A stretch of 64,000 nt of DNA from Dokdonia pacifica (GTDB lineage Bacteria > Bacteroidota > Bacteroidia > Flavobacteriales > Flavobacteriaceae), in the NCBI RefSeq assembly GCF_900188275.1, contig NZ_FZNY01000001.1, positions 682,001 to 746,000 of the forward strand. The letters are read 5' to 3'. Below the pieces are notes generated by a model, which saw nothing but the letters and a program-made list of their open reading frames with translations, ran no database searches and was not told the DNA's origin. Position 1 is the first letter of the stretch, and every line of letters begins with the position of its first letter. This document shows positions 41,301 to 48,958 of this stretch, one piece after another. Made by a program: the position numbers and the translations under genes.

Positions 41301-41762
41301 ATGTATAAGCCAATAGACATATCAAACTACTTCATAAAAAAATATTCTTCGATTGGAGCGCTTACCCCTATGAAGCTCATAAAATTGACATATATTTCTT
41401 ATGCTTGGTATATGACCTTATTTAAAGGTAAAAAGTTTTTATTAGCTGAAAAACCACAAGCATGGGAATACGGGCCAGTGTTTCCTTCTTTGTATAGTGA
41501 GCTAAGGCATTACGGAAAAATAGGGATTACAAGACCAATTAAGCCTTTGTTAAAAAAAACCGTTGCAATTTCACAAGATGATTCAATTTTTTTAGATAGA
41601 ATGTGGTCTATGTACGGAGAGTTTGGCGGTATATATCTTAGCGCAATTACACATACAACTGACTCCCCTTGGGATAGAGCTTATAAAAAAGGAAGAAATA
41701 CCATTATTAAAGATGAAGACATCTTAGAACACTATCAATCTAAATTAAAAAATATAGATTAA
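41301..41762 (+). CDS. Panacea/SocA-domain antitoxin-like protein
   Basis: A 153-residue protein of the Panacea (DUF4065/SocA, GepA-like) family. Landmarks: ISNYFIKKYSSIGALTPMKLIKLTYISYAWYM (typical 'T.MKLQKLLYYAQAWxL' helix), EKPQAWEYGPVFPSLYSELR (the conserved 'AWxxGPVxPxxYxxxk') and SPWDRAYKKGRN with KDEDILEHY near the end. Panacea proteins neutralise many unrelated toxins in two-gene modules and are antitoxins in known PanAT pairs. The next gene, 7 bases downstream, encodes a small membrane protein, in keeping with that. Confidence 0.82.
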   Translation: MYKPIDISNYFIKKYSSIGALTPMKLIKLTYISYAWYMTLFKGKKFLLAEKPQAWEYGPVFPSLYSELRHYGKIGITRPIKPLLKKTVAISQDDSIFLDRMWSMYGEFGGIYLSAITHTTDSPWDRAYKKGRNTIIKDEDILEHYQSKLKNID

Positions 41763-41769
41763 TACATAG

Positions 41770-42156
41770 ATGAGTAGTGCCTACGAAGATGAAATAATAA
41801 GCAACCTTTTAAATCGCCTTCCCGATGAGCCAGAAGACATTGTTAATGTCGAAGATTTTAAAGAGGCTGAAAAAGATGAGAACGAAATTCATTTAAAAAT
41901 CCTTCAAAATGCAAAAGCTCGTCGTTATAGATTTAATACAGCTTTAAGAATTGTATTAGCTTTTTGGTCTATTCTATTAGTAAGCACTTGGATGTGGAAA
42001 GTAGGAGAGATATTAGTTAATAATAATGAATATTACCACTTATCTGATAATGTCTTAATAACACTTCTAACTACTACAACCATTGAGGTAATCGCGATTG
42101 TATTAATTGCAATGAGAGATTTGTTTGGCGGAAAGTCTGAAGAAAACATTAAATAG
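41770..42156 (+). CDS. Two-TM small protein, candidate PanAT toxin
   Basis: A 128-residue protein. Hydrophilic N-terminal ~60 residues (acidic) followed by basic NAKARRYRF, then two TM helices (TALRIVLAFWSILLVSTWMW ~60-80 and LLTTTTIEVIAIVLIAMRDL ~97-116). No family recognised. The small size, membrane topology and 7-base spacing after a Panacea gene suggest a membrane-acting toxin. A benign membrane anchor that recruits the Panacea protein is an alternative. A 13-bp-arm inverted repeat follows its stop (42164-42198). Confidence 0.5.
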   Translation: MSSAYEDEIISNLLNRLPDEPEDIVNVEDFKEAEKDENEIHLKILQNAKARRYRFNTALRIVLAFWSILLVSTWMWKVGEILVNNNEYYHLSDNVLITLLTTTTIEVIAIVLIAMRDLFGGKSEENIK

Positions 42157-42163
42157 CTAGAAT

Positions 42164-42198
42164 TTAATTACACTAATTTTAGTTATTAGTGTAATTAA
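42164..42198. terminator. 13-bp-arm inverted repeat after the PanAT pair
   Basis: TTAATTACACTAA / TTAGTGTAATTAA with a 9-base loop. It can act as a terminator for the pair, but may instead belong to the left end of the IS1595-like element, whose gene begins 33 bases later. Confidence 0.5.
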
Positions 42199-42231
42199 GT
42201 GCTATATTAGTGATGTAATAAATACGTCACT

Positions 42232-43134
42232 ATGTTTAACGAAGAAGTAAAATCAATACTACAATTAATACAAGCCTTTCCTGATGAACAATCTTGTATC
42301 GATCATTTAGAGAAATTAAGATGGAACGGTAACGTTGTAAGTCCTTTTGATTCAACTTCTAAAGTTTATAACTGTAAAGGTAACAGATATAAATGTAAAG
42401 AAACAGGAAAGTATTTTAACGTAAAAACGAATACTATTTTTGATAATACTAAAATGCCATTACAAAAATGGTTTCTTGCTATTTGGTTGGTTACTTCTCA
42501 TAAGAAGGGTATTTCATCATTACAGTTAGGGCGTGACCTTGATATTACACAGAAATCTGCTTGGTTTATGTTACAGCGTATTAGAAACTGTTTTGGTCTT
42601 AATAATGACGATCAAATGGACGGCGAAATTGAAGCGGACGAAACGTACGTGGGCGGTAAAGACAAAAACCGTCACGCAAATAAGAAAGTAAAAGGAAATA
42701 GAGACGATAAAGCCCCTGTTTTGGGAATGGTGCAAAGAGACGGTAAACTAAAAGCCGTGAAAGTTCCTAACACCACAACGGAAACGCTCTCAACTGAAAT
42801 CATAAATGCAGTAAAAGAAGGAGCGACACTTTATACTGATGAATATTCATCATACAAGGCTTTAAAGCGCATATACGACCACCAATTCGTTAAGCACAGC
42901 AGTAAGCAATATGTAAACGGTAGAATCCATACAAACACAATAGAGGGCTTTTGGTCACTTTTAAAAAGAGGTATCTTTGGCATCTATCATTTTACATCTA
43001 AAAAACACCTTCAAATGTATGTTGACGAGTTTGTATTCAGATACAATACACGCAAAGGAACTGAAAACGAAAGATTTAATTTACTTTTGAGTAATATTGA
43101 GAATCGAATTACTTACAAGGAGTTGATAAAATAA
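42232..43134 (+). mobile_element. IS1595-family (ISXO2-like) transposase
   Basis: A 300-residue transposase that cuts and pastes an insertion sequence. N-terminal degenerate zinc ribbon (YNCKGNRYKCKETGKYFNVK), then NTIFDNTKMPLQKWFLAIWL and the helical LGRDLDITQKSAWFMLQRIR. The DDE-type catalytic core shows GEIEADETYVGGKDKNRH, LYTDEYSSYKALKRI and NGRIHTNTIEGFWSLLKRGI. The core looks intact and unframeshifted. I cannot find matching terminal inverted repeats on both sides, so the ends are undefined and the copy may be immobile or domesticated. Confidence 0.9.
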
Positions 43135-43206
43135 TCTCATTTTTGATACAAAATGTAGGAATATCGATAATTATAAGGTATTTTTGTGTCTCAATTTTGA
43201 GACATT

Positions 43207-44400
43207 ATGCATAAAGACCCAGATATTTCAGCAATTTACGATCTTTTAGGGATTAGCGATCAAAAGACACTTAAAAATTTGATTGACGAAAAAAAGCAAA
43301 CTCTAAATATATCGTCAGACAGGCAACTATCTTCTCTAGTTGGTATTAATAAAGACACCTTGTCAAGAATTATAAATGGGGACAGTAAAAAAGTTGACTT
43401 AATATCGATAATTAAAATCAGTAATTTCCTAGATCTTAAAATAGAAGACACCGTGAAGGTGTATGTTTCATCTTTACAACCTGAATATATTTCTGAGATA
43501 GAAGATAACAGAAAAGCGAATTATATAGTTAGAAATTTTGACTTAGAAGGGTTGAGAAAGATGGGATTTATTAAATCCAAAACAGATTTTAAAGCTATAG
43601 AAAAACGAATATTATCTTACTTTAAGATACCTTCTATTTTCGATTACACAACCTATGTTGCACAACCTTTATTTAGTAAAGGCAAAAGGTCAGGAAGCGA
43701 TTTAATGAATGACTTTTGGGTTAAATCAGCTTATAATAATTTAGAAGCAATCAATAACCCAAATGATTTCGATTTTGACGACTTTAAAAAATTAATTCCT
43801 AAAATCAGACCTTATACTCGATTAGAAAAAAATGGATTACTAACAGTAATTCGCGCATTATATATCGTTGGGGTTACTGTAATTGTGCAAAAACATGTTA
43901 CCAAAACATCTGTAAAAGGGGCAACTTTTGTTGTAAACAACAAGCCTTGCATTGTGTTAACCGATTATTACAATAGATACGATATGCTATGGTTCACATT
44001 ATTTCATGAGTTATGCCATATAATGTATGATTTGGAAGATTTAAGAGCAAACAAATATCATCTAACAGGTCATCCTGATTTATTATTATTAAATGAGGAT
44101 AGGGCGAATCACTTTGCTAGAACAATGTTATTTTCTGATGAAAAAATGAAATTTATACACCCCAACATTAAGACTCATTTCATAGTGTCAAAGTATGCTG
44201 AGGATAATAGTGTACACCCTTCAATAATTTATGGGTTTTACCTACGTGACAATCCTTCTAAAAGAAAGTCGCATTATCCTTTATTTAGTAGGCATCTAAT
44301 TTCTTCAGAAGTTGCATACAAATCCATAAAATTAAACACTTGGACTTCTGGAGATCCACTAGAAGAAATAAAAAAAGTATTAGAAACAATATCGAATTAA
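43207..44400 (+). CDS. XRE-type HTH plus ImmA/IrrE metallopeptidase protein
   Basis: A 397-residue protein. HTH region ~37-85 (SSDRQLSSLVGINKDTLSRI INGDSKKVDLISIIKISNFL); a middle helical part; and a zinc protease domain with H267-E-L-C-H271 (LFHELCHIMYD) followed by the third ligand region DRANHFARTMLF. This COG2856-type architecture cleaves repressors or acts as the regulator of toxin-antitoxin modules and mobile elements. It starts 72 bases after the transposase gene and leads a three-gene rightward set. Confidence 0.85.
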   Translation: MHKDPDISAIYDLLGISDQKTLKNLIDEKKQTLNISSDRQLSSLVGINKDTLSRIINGDSKKVDLISIIKISNFLDLKIEDTVKVYVSSLQPEYISEIEDNRKANYIVRNFDLEGLRKMGFIKSKTDFKAIEKRILSYFKIPSIFDYTTYVAQPLFSKGKRSGSDLMNDFWVKSAYNNLEAINNPNDFDFDDFKKLIPKIRPYTRLEKNGLLTVIRALYIVGVTVIVQKHVTKTSVKGATFVVNNKPCIVLTDYYNRYDMLWFTLFHELCHIMYDLEDLRANKYHLTGHPDLLLLNEDRANHFARTMLFSDEKMKFIHPNIKTHFIVSKYAEDNSVHPSIIYGFYLRDNPSKRKSHYPLFSRHLISSEVAYKSIKLNTWTSGDPLEEIKKVLETISN

Positions 44401-44407
44401 AATAAAG

Positions 44408-44956
44408 ATGAAAGATAAAAACAAGAAATCAGAAATTAATTTTGACGAAATAAGAAGACTCGCAAAGGAAGCTGACAATAATAAAGGGTTTGACTTAGGT
44501 TTTGAGGAGGATCTTGTTGAAAACAATTACGATATTGATTTCACTGACGATCAACAAAACCCAGAAGAGTCTCATAGGCTATTTTATGCGATCGAGGGGA
44601 TCTTAAGAAACCACCTCCCTAAAGGTGACGCGTACGAGGAGTTAAGGACTGTTGTTAGGGAAGAAAAGACAATATTTTTAACAGGAAAGAAAAAAGACAT
44701 TACAGGAAGACGAAATGCAGATAGCAGACAGGCTTATATTTCTTCCCACCTAAAAGTTGCTTTAAACACTCTTTTTGAATGGGTAAGCGAAGGAGGTAAT
44801 AGCTTTGATCTATTCATGAAATTTAGAGCATTAAATATTGAAAGGGGTTACTTTAAAGAGGAGGAATTATCTGACTACAACCAAAAATTAAAAAAAGGAC
44901 TTAATTGGAATCCTAAAGATCATAAAAAAAATAGTGGTCAAGCAGGAAACGGATAA
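44408..44956 (+). CDS. Hypothetical partner of the ImmA/IrrE protein
   Basis: A 182-residue soluble protein with no recognised domain. It begins 7 bases after the ImmA/IrrE gene, so the two are coupled. Features: charged, mostly helical; the phrases FYAIEGILRNHLPKGDAYEEL and FMKFRALNIERGYFKEEELS. The position suggests a target or partner of the protease-repressor, perhaps the toxin or stress effector of a two-gene module, but nothing in the sequence shows activity. Confidence 0.5.
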   Translation: MKDKNKKSEINFDEIRRLAKEADNNKGFDLGFEEDLVENNYDIDFTDDQQNPEESHRLFYAIEGILRNHLPKGDAYEELRTVVREEKTIFLTGKKKDITGRRNADSRQAYISSHLKVALNTLFEWVSEGGNSFDLFMKFRALNIERGYFKEEELSDYNQKLKKGLNWNPKDHKKNSGQAGNG

Positions 44957-44987
44957 ACCCTATATTTGTTTATATAACACTCTTAAA

Positions 44988-45401
44988 ATGAACGTACGCC
45001 TACCAAAAGACGAAGATATACACATTGCTAATACAAAAGATATAGCGCGTATCATGCGTAAAATTCTTTTAAGGCAAAATAGGCTACATCGTAAAAAGGA
45101 GTACTTATGGGCTATTGGTTTAAGCACTTCAAATAACATCGAGTACATCGAACTTTTAACGATAGGTACGCTCAATAAGAATAGCGTTAAACCTATTGAC
45201 GTTTTTAATTTTGCAGTAGCTAAGAAGTGCGAAAAGATTATTGTGTGCCATAACCACCCATCGGGAAATATAGAGCCTAGTAAGGATGATATAGCAATGA
45301 CACAATTATTAACAGCGGGTGCGACTGTATTGGGCATTCAGTTACTAGATTCGATTATTATTTGTGAAGATAAAGAGTACACAAGCATAAAAAATAAATA
45401 G
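44988..45401 (+). CDS. RadC-family JAB-domain protein
   Basis: A 137-residue protein from ATG 44988 (MNVRLPKDEDIHIANTKD); an upstream in-frame ATG at 44934 overlaps the previous gene and is less likely. The JAB/MPN+ zinc site is seen as the E in SNNIEYIELLTIG followed by IIVCHNHPSGNIEPSKDD, giving the H-x-H...D metal ligands. The middle LNKNSVKPIDVFNFAVAKKC is the typical RadC core. RadC proteins of Bacteroidota are often carried by plasmids and islands. Function is unproven; old claims of DNA repair are doubtful. Confidence 0.85.
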   Translation: MNVRLPKDEDIHIANTKDIARIMRKILLRQNRLHRKKEYLWAIGLSTSNNIEYIELLTIGTLNKNSVKPIDVFNFAVAKKCEKIIVCHNHPSGNIEPSKDDIAMTQLLTAGATVLGIQLLDSIIICEDKEYTSIKNK

Positions 45402-45480
45402 CATCGGTTTTGACCGTACGTTAGGGTTAAGCTCCAAGAGATAACATTAACAAATGCGCTAAGTTCATAAACATTGAAGA

Positions 45481-45618
45481 TTGTATTTTGACGGCTACCG
45501 TCCGCAAGAGCGCATACCATTTAGAGGTGTGAAATATGTCCTTCCAGAAAAAAAGCCGATTTCTTCACGGCGAAATAAAACTTTACTTTCTGGTGTAAAG
45601 TTATATATAGTTCCCTGA
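45481..45618 (+). CDS. Possible small ORF or structured RNA region
   Basis: A 45-codon reading frame from TTG 45481 with a sensible composition (DGYRPQERIPFRGVKYVLPE, then KKPISSRRNKTLLSGVKLY) follows radC. It has no ATG start or clear leader. The same DNA has several overlapping hairpins: GACGG-CTA-CCGTC (45490-45502), CCAGAAA/TTTCTGG (45544-45593) and CTTTAC/GTAAAG (45581-45600). It may be a gene remnant at the edge of the accessory region, or a non-coding RNA. The rest of 45402-45833 has no other credible gene. Confidence 0.25.
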   Translation: MYFDGYRPQERIPFRGVKYVLPEKKPISSRRNKTLLSGVKLYIVP

Positions 45619-45708
45619 TATAATGTCTTTTATTCAATTACAAACGACTACAAACATTTGTAAACGAAAGTAACTATTTAGTAACCGAATCGTATTGACT
45701 TCCTGTTA

Positions 45709-45716
45709 TATGTTTG
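45709..45716 (+). promoter_or_regulatory. Possible -7 element of the ssb promoter
   Basis: TATGTTTG matches the Bacteroidota -7 pattern TAnnTTTG, ~118 bases before the ssb start. No clear -33 box at the usual distance, so weak. Confidence 0.3.
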
Positions 45717-45758
45717 CACTGTTCGATATCAATAACACATTTGATTAGAACAATGAGC

Positions 45759-45818
45759 TCTTCAGAATACGTCTGAAGATGTAGATATATAACTAATTTC
45801 TTGAGCATATCTCAAGAA
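45759..45818 (+). promoter_or_regulatory. Two hairpins in the ssb leader
   Basis: TCTTCAGA-ATACG-TCTGAAGA (45759-45779) and TTCTTGAG-CATAT-CTCAAGAA (45798-45818), each with 8-bp perfect arms and a 5-base loop. The second ends 15 bases before the ssb start codon. They may control ssb translation or be protein-binding sites. Confidence 0.45.
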
Positions 45819-45833
45819 GAAAACACACACATT

Positions 45834-46166
45834 ATGAACTTAAGAAACAAAGTACAGTTAATTGGAAACTTAGGAAATGACCCAGAAATTATCACATTAG
45901 ATTCTGGCAAAAAACTTGCTAAATTCTCTATTGCCACAAATGAAACTTATAAAAATGCTCAAGGCGAAAAAGTGACGGATACGCAATGGCACAATGTAGT
46001 CGCTTGGAACAAAACAGCCGATATCATTGAGCAGTATGTCACCAAAGGGAAAGAAATTGCTATTGAAGGAAAATTAACCTCGCGTAGTTATGAAGATACA
46101 GAAGGTATCAAACGATATGTAACTGAGGTGGTTTGTAATGAATTGTTGCTATTGGGGAGTAAATAA
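45834..46166 (+). CDS. ssb: Single-stranded DNA-binding protein
   Basis: A 110-residue SSB from ATG 45834 (MNLRNKVQLIGNLGNDPEII); the upstream in-frame ATG at 45801 is part of a leader hairpin. The OB-fold core is complete (SIATNETYKNAQGEKVTDTQ; WHNVVAWNKTADIIEQYVTK; AIEGKLTSRSYEDTEGIKRY). It lacks the usual Gly/Pro-rich acidic tail with DIPF, so this is a short form without the partner-binding tip, common in Bacteroidota as a second SSB. It binds ssDNA during replication and repair. A strong terminator follows. Confidence 0.9.
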   Translation: MNLRNKVQLIGNLGNDPEIITLDSGKKLAKFSIATNETYKNAQGEKVTDTQWHNVVAWNKTADIIEQYVTKGKEIAIEGKLTSRSYEDTEGIKRYVTEVVCNELLLLGSK

Positions 46167-46175
46167 ATTTTATAA

Positions 46176-46205
46176 AAAAGAGACGTCTAGCAAGACGTCT
46201 CTTTT
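46176..46205. terminator. Terminator after ssb
   Basis: AAAAGAGACGTCT-AGCA-AGACGTCTCTTTT: perfect 13-bp arms with a 4-base loop, 9 bases after the ssb stop. Confidence 0.9.
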
Positions 46206-46219
46206 AGTTTAAATTAAAA

Positions 46220-46627
46220 TCAATGAATACAATCACAAGTCTCTTCATTTTTCTCTTCCTGATTGCTTTCAATAATAGAAATTAAAGATAAAACCGATAA
46301 TCTTTCTTTTGTCTCTTTAAACTCTATAACAATTTCGCTTAGTTCAATAAGGTTTTTCTTGATTTTTACGTTTTTAAAAGCCAATTCTGATGGTTGTTTA
46401 CTAATTAAACCATACTTAAAGTTTTTATCTACTAAAACAGCAATATCATTTGAAAAATGCTCTCCTCCAATAGAAATTGTAGTAGTGTCTGTTCCTCCGC
46501 TAGATTGGCCTAAAGGAGGTAATGAATCACATCCTTTTCCTATGCAAATTCTTCTTAATTTGCCTTTTTTGTTTTCCCATTCGATAAGTATCATACTATC
46601 ATATTTTAAATGTTGTCTACTCTTCAT
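46220..46627 (-). CDS. Hypothetical Cys-containing protein
   Basis: A 135-residue protein with no signal peptide or TM segment. N-terminal ~60 residues are beta-like (MILIEWENKKGKLRRICIGK, then GCDSLPPLGQSSGGTDTTTI); the end is EETCDCIH. No family recognised. It is convergent with ssb, with the shared terminator between them. Confidence 0.45.
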   Translation of the reverse strand: MKSRQHLKYDSMILIEWENKKGKLRRICIGKGCDSLPPLGQSSGGTDTTTISIGGEHFSNDIAVLVDKNFKYGLISKQPSELAFKNVKIKKNLIELSEIVIEFKETKERLSVLSLISIIESNQEEKNEETCDCIH

Positions 46628-46844
46628 TACAGTTTTCGACTTCCCTGTTTTTACACTACAAATCTTGCAACAAACTCATAATCAATTGATGAGTGGTTAG
46701 CGTAAATACGAAGGCATGAGTAACGGAATTTAATAAGGTGATTTACCCCTACAACTTTAGGTTTTGTAACTTGGAAGAATAGAGGTGATTGATTGTTAAT
46801 TTGTTCCTGACAAAAACAACTTTGATTCACTAAAACTAAATATT

Positions 46845-47543
46845 ATGAAAATTAGATTTTTAATGCTTGTCATATTAGGAGGAATTACTTCTTTTATAAT
46901 TTACAGTTGTAGTCTTACTCAAGGGACTATATCAATTCATAAAGACACTATTTGTTCCAATTATACAGATGTAAATACCTTAGAAGTAAAATTGATTCAT
47001 GCAATGACTCAAAAATATAGTGATAAACAACTAGACGCTATAAATACAGGCACACGAACAAGATTTACGCAACCCACTGCACAACAACCAGAAAAAGGAG
47101 ATTCAGAAGCAATATGGTTTGATTTAGAAACCCTAAAAGCATTCATTTATCATATTGAAAACGAAGCAAAAAAGCATCCACAAAAACCTGCTCAAAGTAA
47201 AGACTTAGGGATACGTATTTATTATGCGAGTTATCCTGATTCTACTCATTGGGGAAATTATACAAACCTACCTGGTACTGGAAATCATCAATTAACAAAC
47301 GATTATAGTGAACGCCATACACTCATAATGGTACCCACCATAAGAAGAGATGGTATTGAGTTTGATTTTAACCCACTAGATTATAACACCTACTATGATG
47401 GAATGGATCTGACTGGTATATATTCACTTGTATCATCAAGTGCATTTCTAGCCTTAACAGGTACGCCTAGTTCTGGTTCGACTGGGGCTCAAAACCATGG
47501 TAAATTATATCCGCCATTAGGTGATACTGGTAACGCCTTTTAA
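46845..47543 (+). CDS. Hypothetical lipoprotein, first gene of a two-component locus
   Basis: A 232-residue protein with a lipoprotein-like start (MKIRFLMLVILGGITSFIIYSC; Cys near residue 22). The mature part is rich in Gly, Thr and Asp: GDSEAIWFDLETLKAFIYHI and THWGNYTNLPGTGNHQLTND, then STGAQNHGKLYPPLG. No family recognised. It starts a four-gene rightward set (10 bases to the next gene), so it likely senses or responds to the same signal as the kinase. Confidence 0.55.
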   Translation: MKIRFLMLVILGGITSFIIYSCSLTQGTISIHKDTICSNYTDVNTLEVKLIHAMTQKYSDKQLDAINTGTRTRFTQPTAQQPEKGDSEAIWFDLETLKAFIYHIENEAKKHPQKPAQSKDLGIRIYYASYPDSTHWGNYTNLPGTGNHQLTNDYSERHTLIMVPTIRRDGIEFDFNPLDYNTYYDGMDLTGIYSLVSSSAFLALTGTPSSGSTGAQNHGKLYPPLGDTGNAF

Positions 47544-47552
47544 ACGATACGC

Positions 47553-48200
47553 ATGGAGAATTTTTGGGATGTATTAAATACTAGTCTGTTAGTAACACAG
47601 TTTATAGCAGCACTCGTAGGATGTCTTTATTTTAAAAGAATTAAGAACAGCTATTGGAAATGGTTTACAGTCTATTTAGTTCTCTTATTTATTTCGGAAA
47701 TTGTATTTACTTTTTTCTCTGACATTCCAATGGATGTCAATTATAGATACAACCTATTCATTGGGTTGCCTTTAGAGTTTATATTCCTCTATTGGCTTTA
47801 CGGGCAAAAATCTTTAAAAAACAAAAAACTATTTCTAGTATGCAGCGCACTCATTGTAGTGACGACATTAATCACTTTTTCTATAAAAAACCTCAAAGAT
47901 GCATCGAGTTTAGTATTAAATGTAGGGTCATTATTATTAACCATTTTGATAGTCTTTGAATATTTTAAACAAATTAGAAATGATGATATTCTAAGGTTTA
48001 AAGAAAATAAAATGTTTTATATCAACGTAGGAGTTATATTATTCTATGTAGGTTCACTCCCTTTTCATGTTTTCCAGAAATACTTATATCCTGAGTACCC
48101 AACGCTTGTTGAGTATTATTATGTTTATTTTCTTATTTCAAATTGTATCATGTATTTATTATTTACAGCATCATTTATATGGGGGAAAGAGCAATCATAA
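47553..48200 (+). CDS. Multi-TM membrane protein of the two-component locus
   Basis: A 215-residue integral membrane protein with about seven TM helices (for example TQFIAALVGCLYF, WFTVYLVLLFISEIVFTFF, KLFLVCSALIVVTTLITF, MFYINVGVILFYVGSLPF). No recognised family. Its end overlaps the kinase start (48179) by 22 bases. It is a plausible membrane sensor for the kinase next to it. Confidence 0.65.
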   Translation: MENFWDVLNTSLLVTQFIAALVGCLYFKRIKNSYWKWFTVYLVLLFISEIVFTFFSDIPMDVNYRYNLFIGLPLEFIFLYWLYGQKSLKNKKLFLVCSALIVVTTLITFSIKNLKDASSLVLNVGSLLLTILIVFEYFKQIRNDDILRFKENKMFYINVGVILFYVGSLPFHVFQKYLYPEYPTLVEYYYVYFLISNCIMYLLFTASFIWGKEQS

Positions 48201-48958
48201 TTATATCCTTGATTATTTTCAATATCGTATTCATTGTTTTTATAGGAGCGATCATCACTTTTATTAAACAATATCGAATAAAAAAGAGAGCACATCTAGC
48301 CGAAATACAAAATATTGATGAAGTCCATAAGAGAGAGTTATTAGAAACTGAAATTGAAATTCAATCACAAACCATGAAGCATATTGGACGGGAAATTCAT
48401 GATAATATTGGCCAAAAACTCACCCTTGCTAGTTTATATACACAACAACTAGCATTTGAAAATAAAGCCCCACAGGTTAATGAAAAAATAGAACACATCG
48501 GTGATATCATCAACCAGACATTAACTGAATTACGAGAACTATCTAAGTCATTAATCGATAACACGATTGAAAACACTTCCATTTCGGTATTAATTGAAAA
48601 CGAATGTGATACGATTGCTGAATTACAAAAATGCAATGTTAACTATACAAGTAATATTCGCGTTGATATATCTTCCTATCAAGTCAAAAGCATCTTATTT
48701 AGAATCACCCAGGAGTTTCTTCAAAACAGTATCAAACATGCACAGTGTAAAAACATCATAGTATCCTTACATAAGAACACCTCTACGATAGTCTTGACTC
48801 TAAAAGACGATGGGAAAGGTTTTGATATTACCCAATTAAAAGCCCATGGGGTAGGGCTTAAAAACATGCAAAAAAGAACAGAATTAATAGGCGGAAAATT
48901 CATCCTAGAAAGTCAACCACATCAAGGCACAACAGTAATCATTCAAATTCCTGTATAA
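48179..48958 (+). CDS. Sensor histidine kinase (HisKA_3 type)
   Basis: A 259-residue kinase from ATG 48179 (MGERAIIIISLIIFNIVFIV); the upstream ATG 48143 adds 12 residues overlapping the previous gene. One TM helix (~4-27), a coiled linker, the HisKA_3 site IGREIHDNIGQKLTLASLYT (His ~81), and HATPase with ITQEFLQNSIKHAQCKNIIV, LTLKDDGKGFDITQLKAHGV and GLKNMQKRTELIGGKFILES. The 1-base overlap with the following regulator gene (stop/start at 48958) shows coupling. It should phosphorylate the LuxR-type regulator. Confidence 0.85.
   Translation: MGERAIIIISLIIFNIVFIVFIGAIITFIKQYRIKKRAHLAEIQNIDEVHKRELLETEIEIQSQTMKHIGREIHDNIGQKLTLASLYTQQLAFENKAPQVNEKIEHIGDIINQTLTELRELSKSLIDNTIENTSISVLIENECDTIAELQKCNVNYTSNIRVDISSYQVKSILFRITQEFLQNSIKHAQCKNIIVSLHKNTSTIVLTLKDDGKGFDITQLKAHGVGLKNMQKRTELIGGKFILESQPHQGTTVIIQIPV

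Noticed and set aside
42164-43170. Defined IS ends around the IS1595 transposase
   Set aside because: The left 13-bp-arm hairpin has no partner sequence on the right side; more likely a terminator.
45338-45520. 60-codon leftward ORF
   Set aside because: Overlaps the 3' end of radC on the opposite strand and has no family or leader features.
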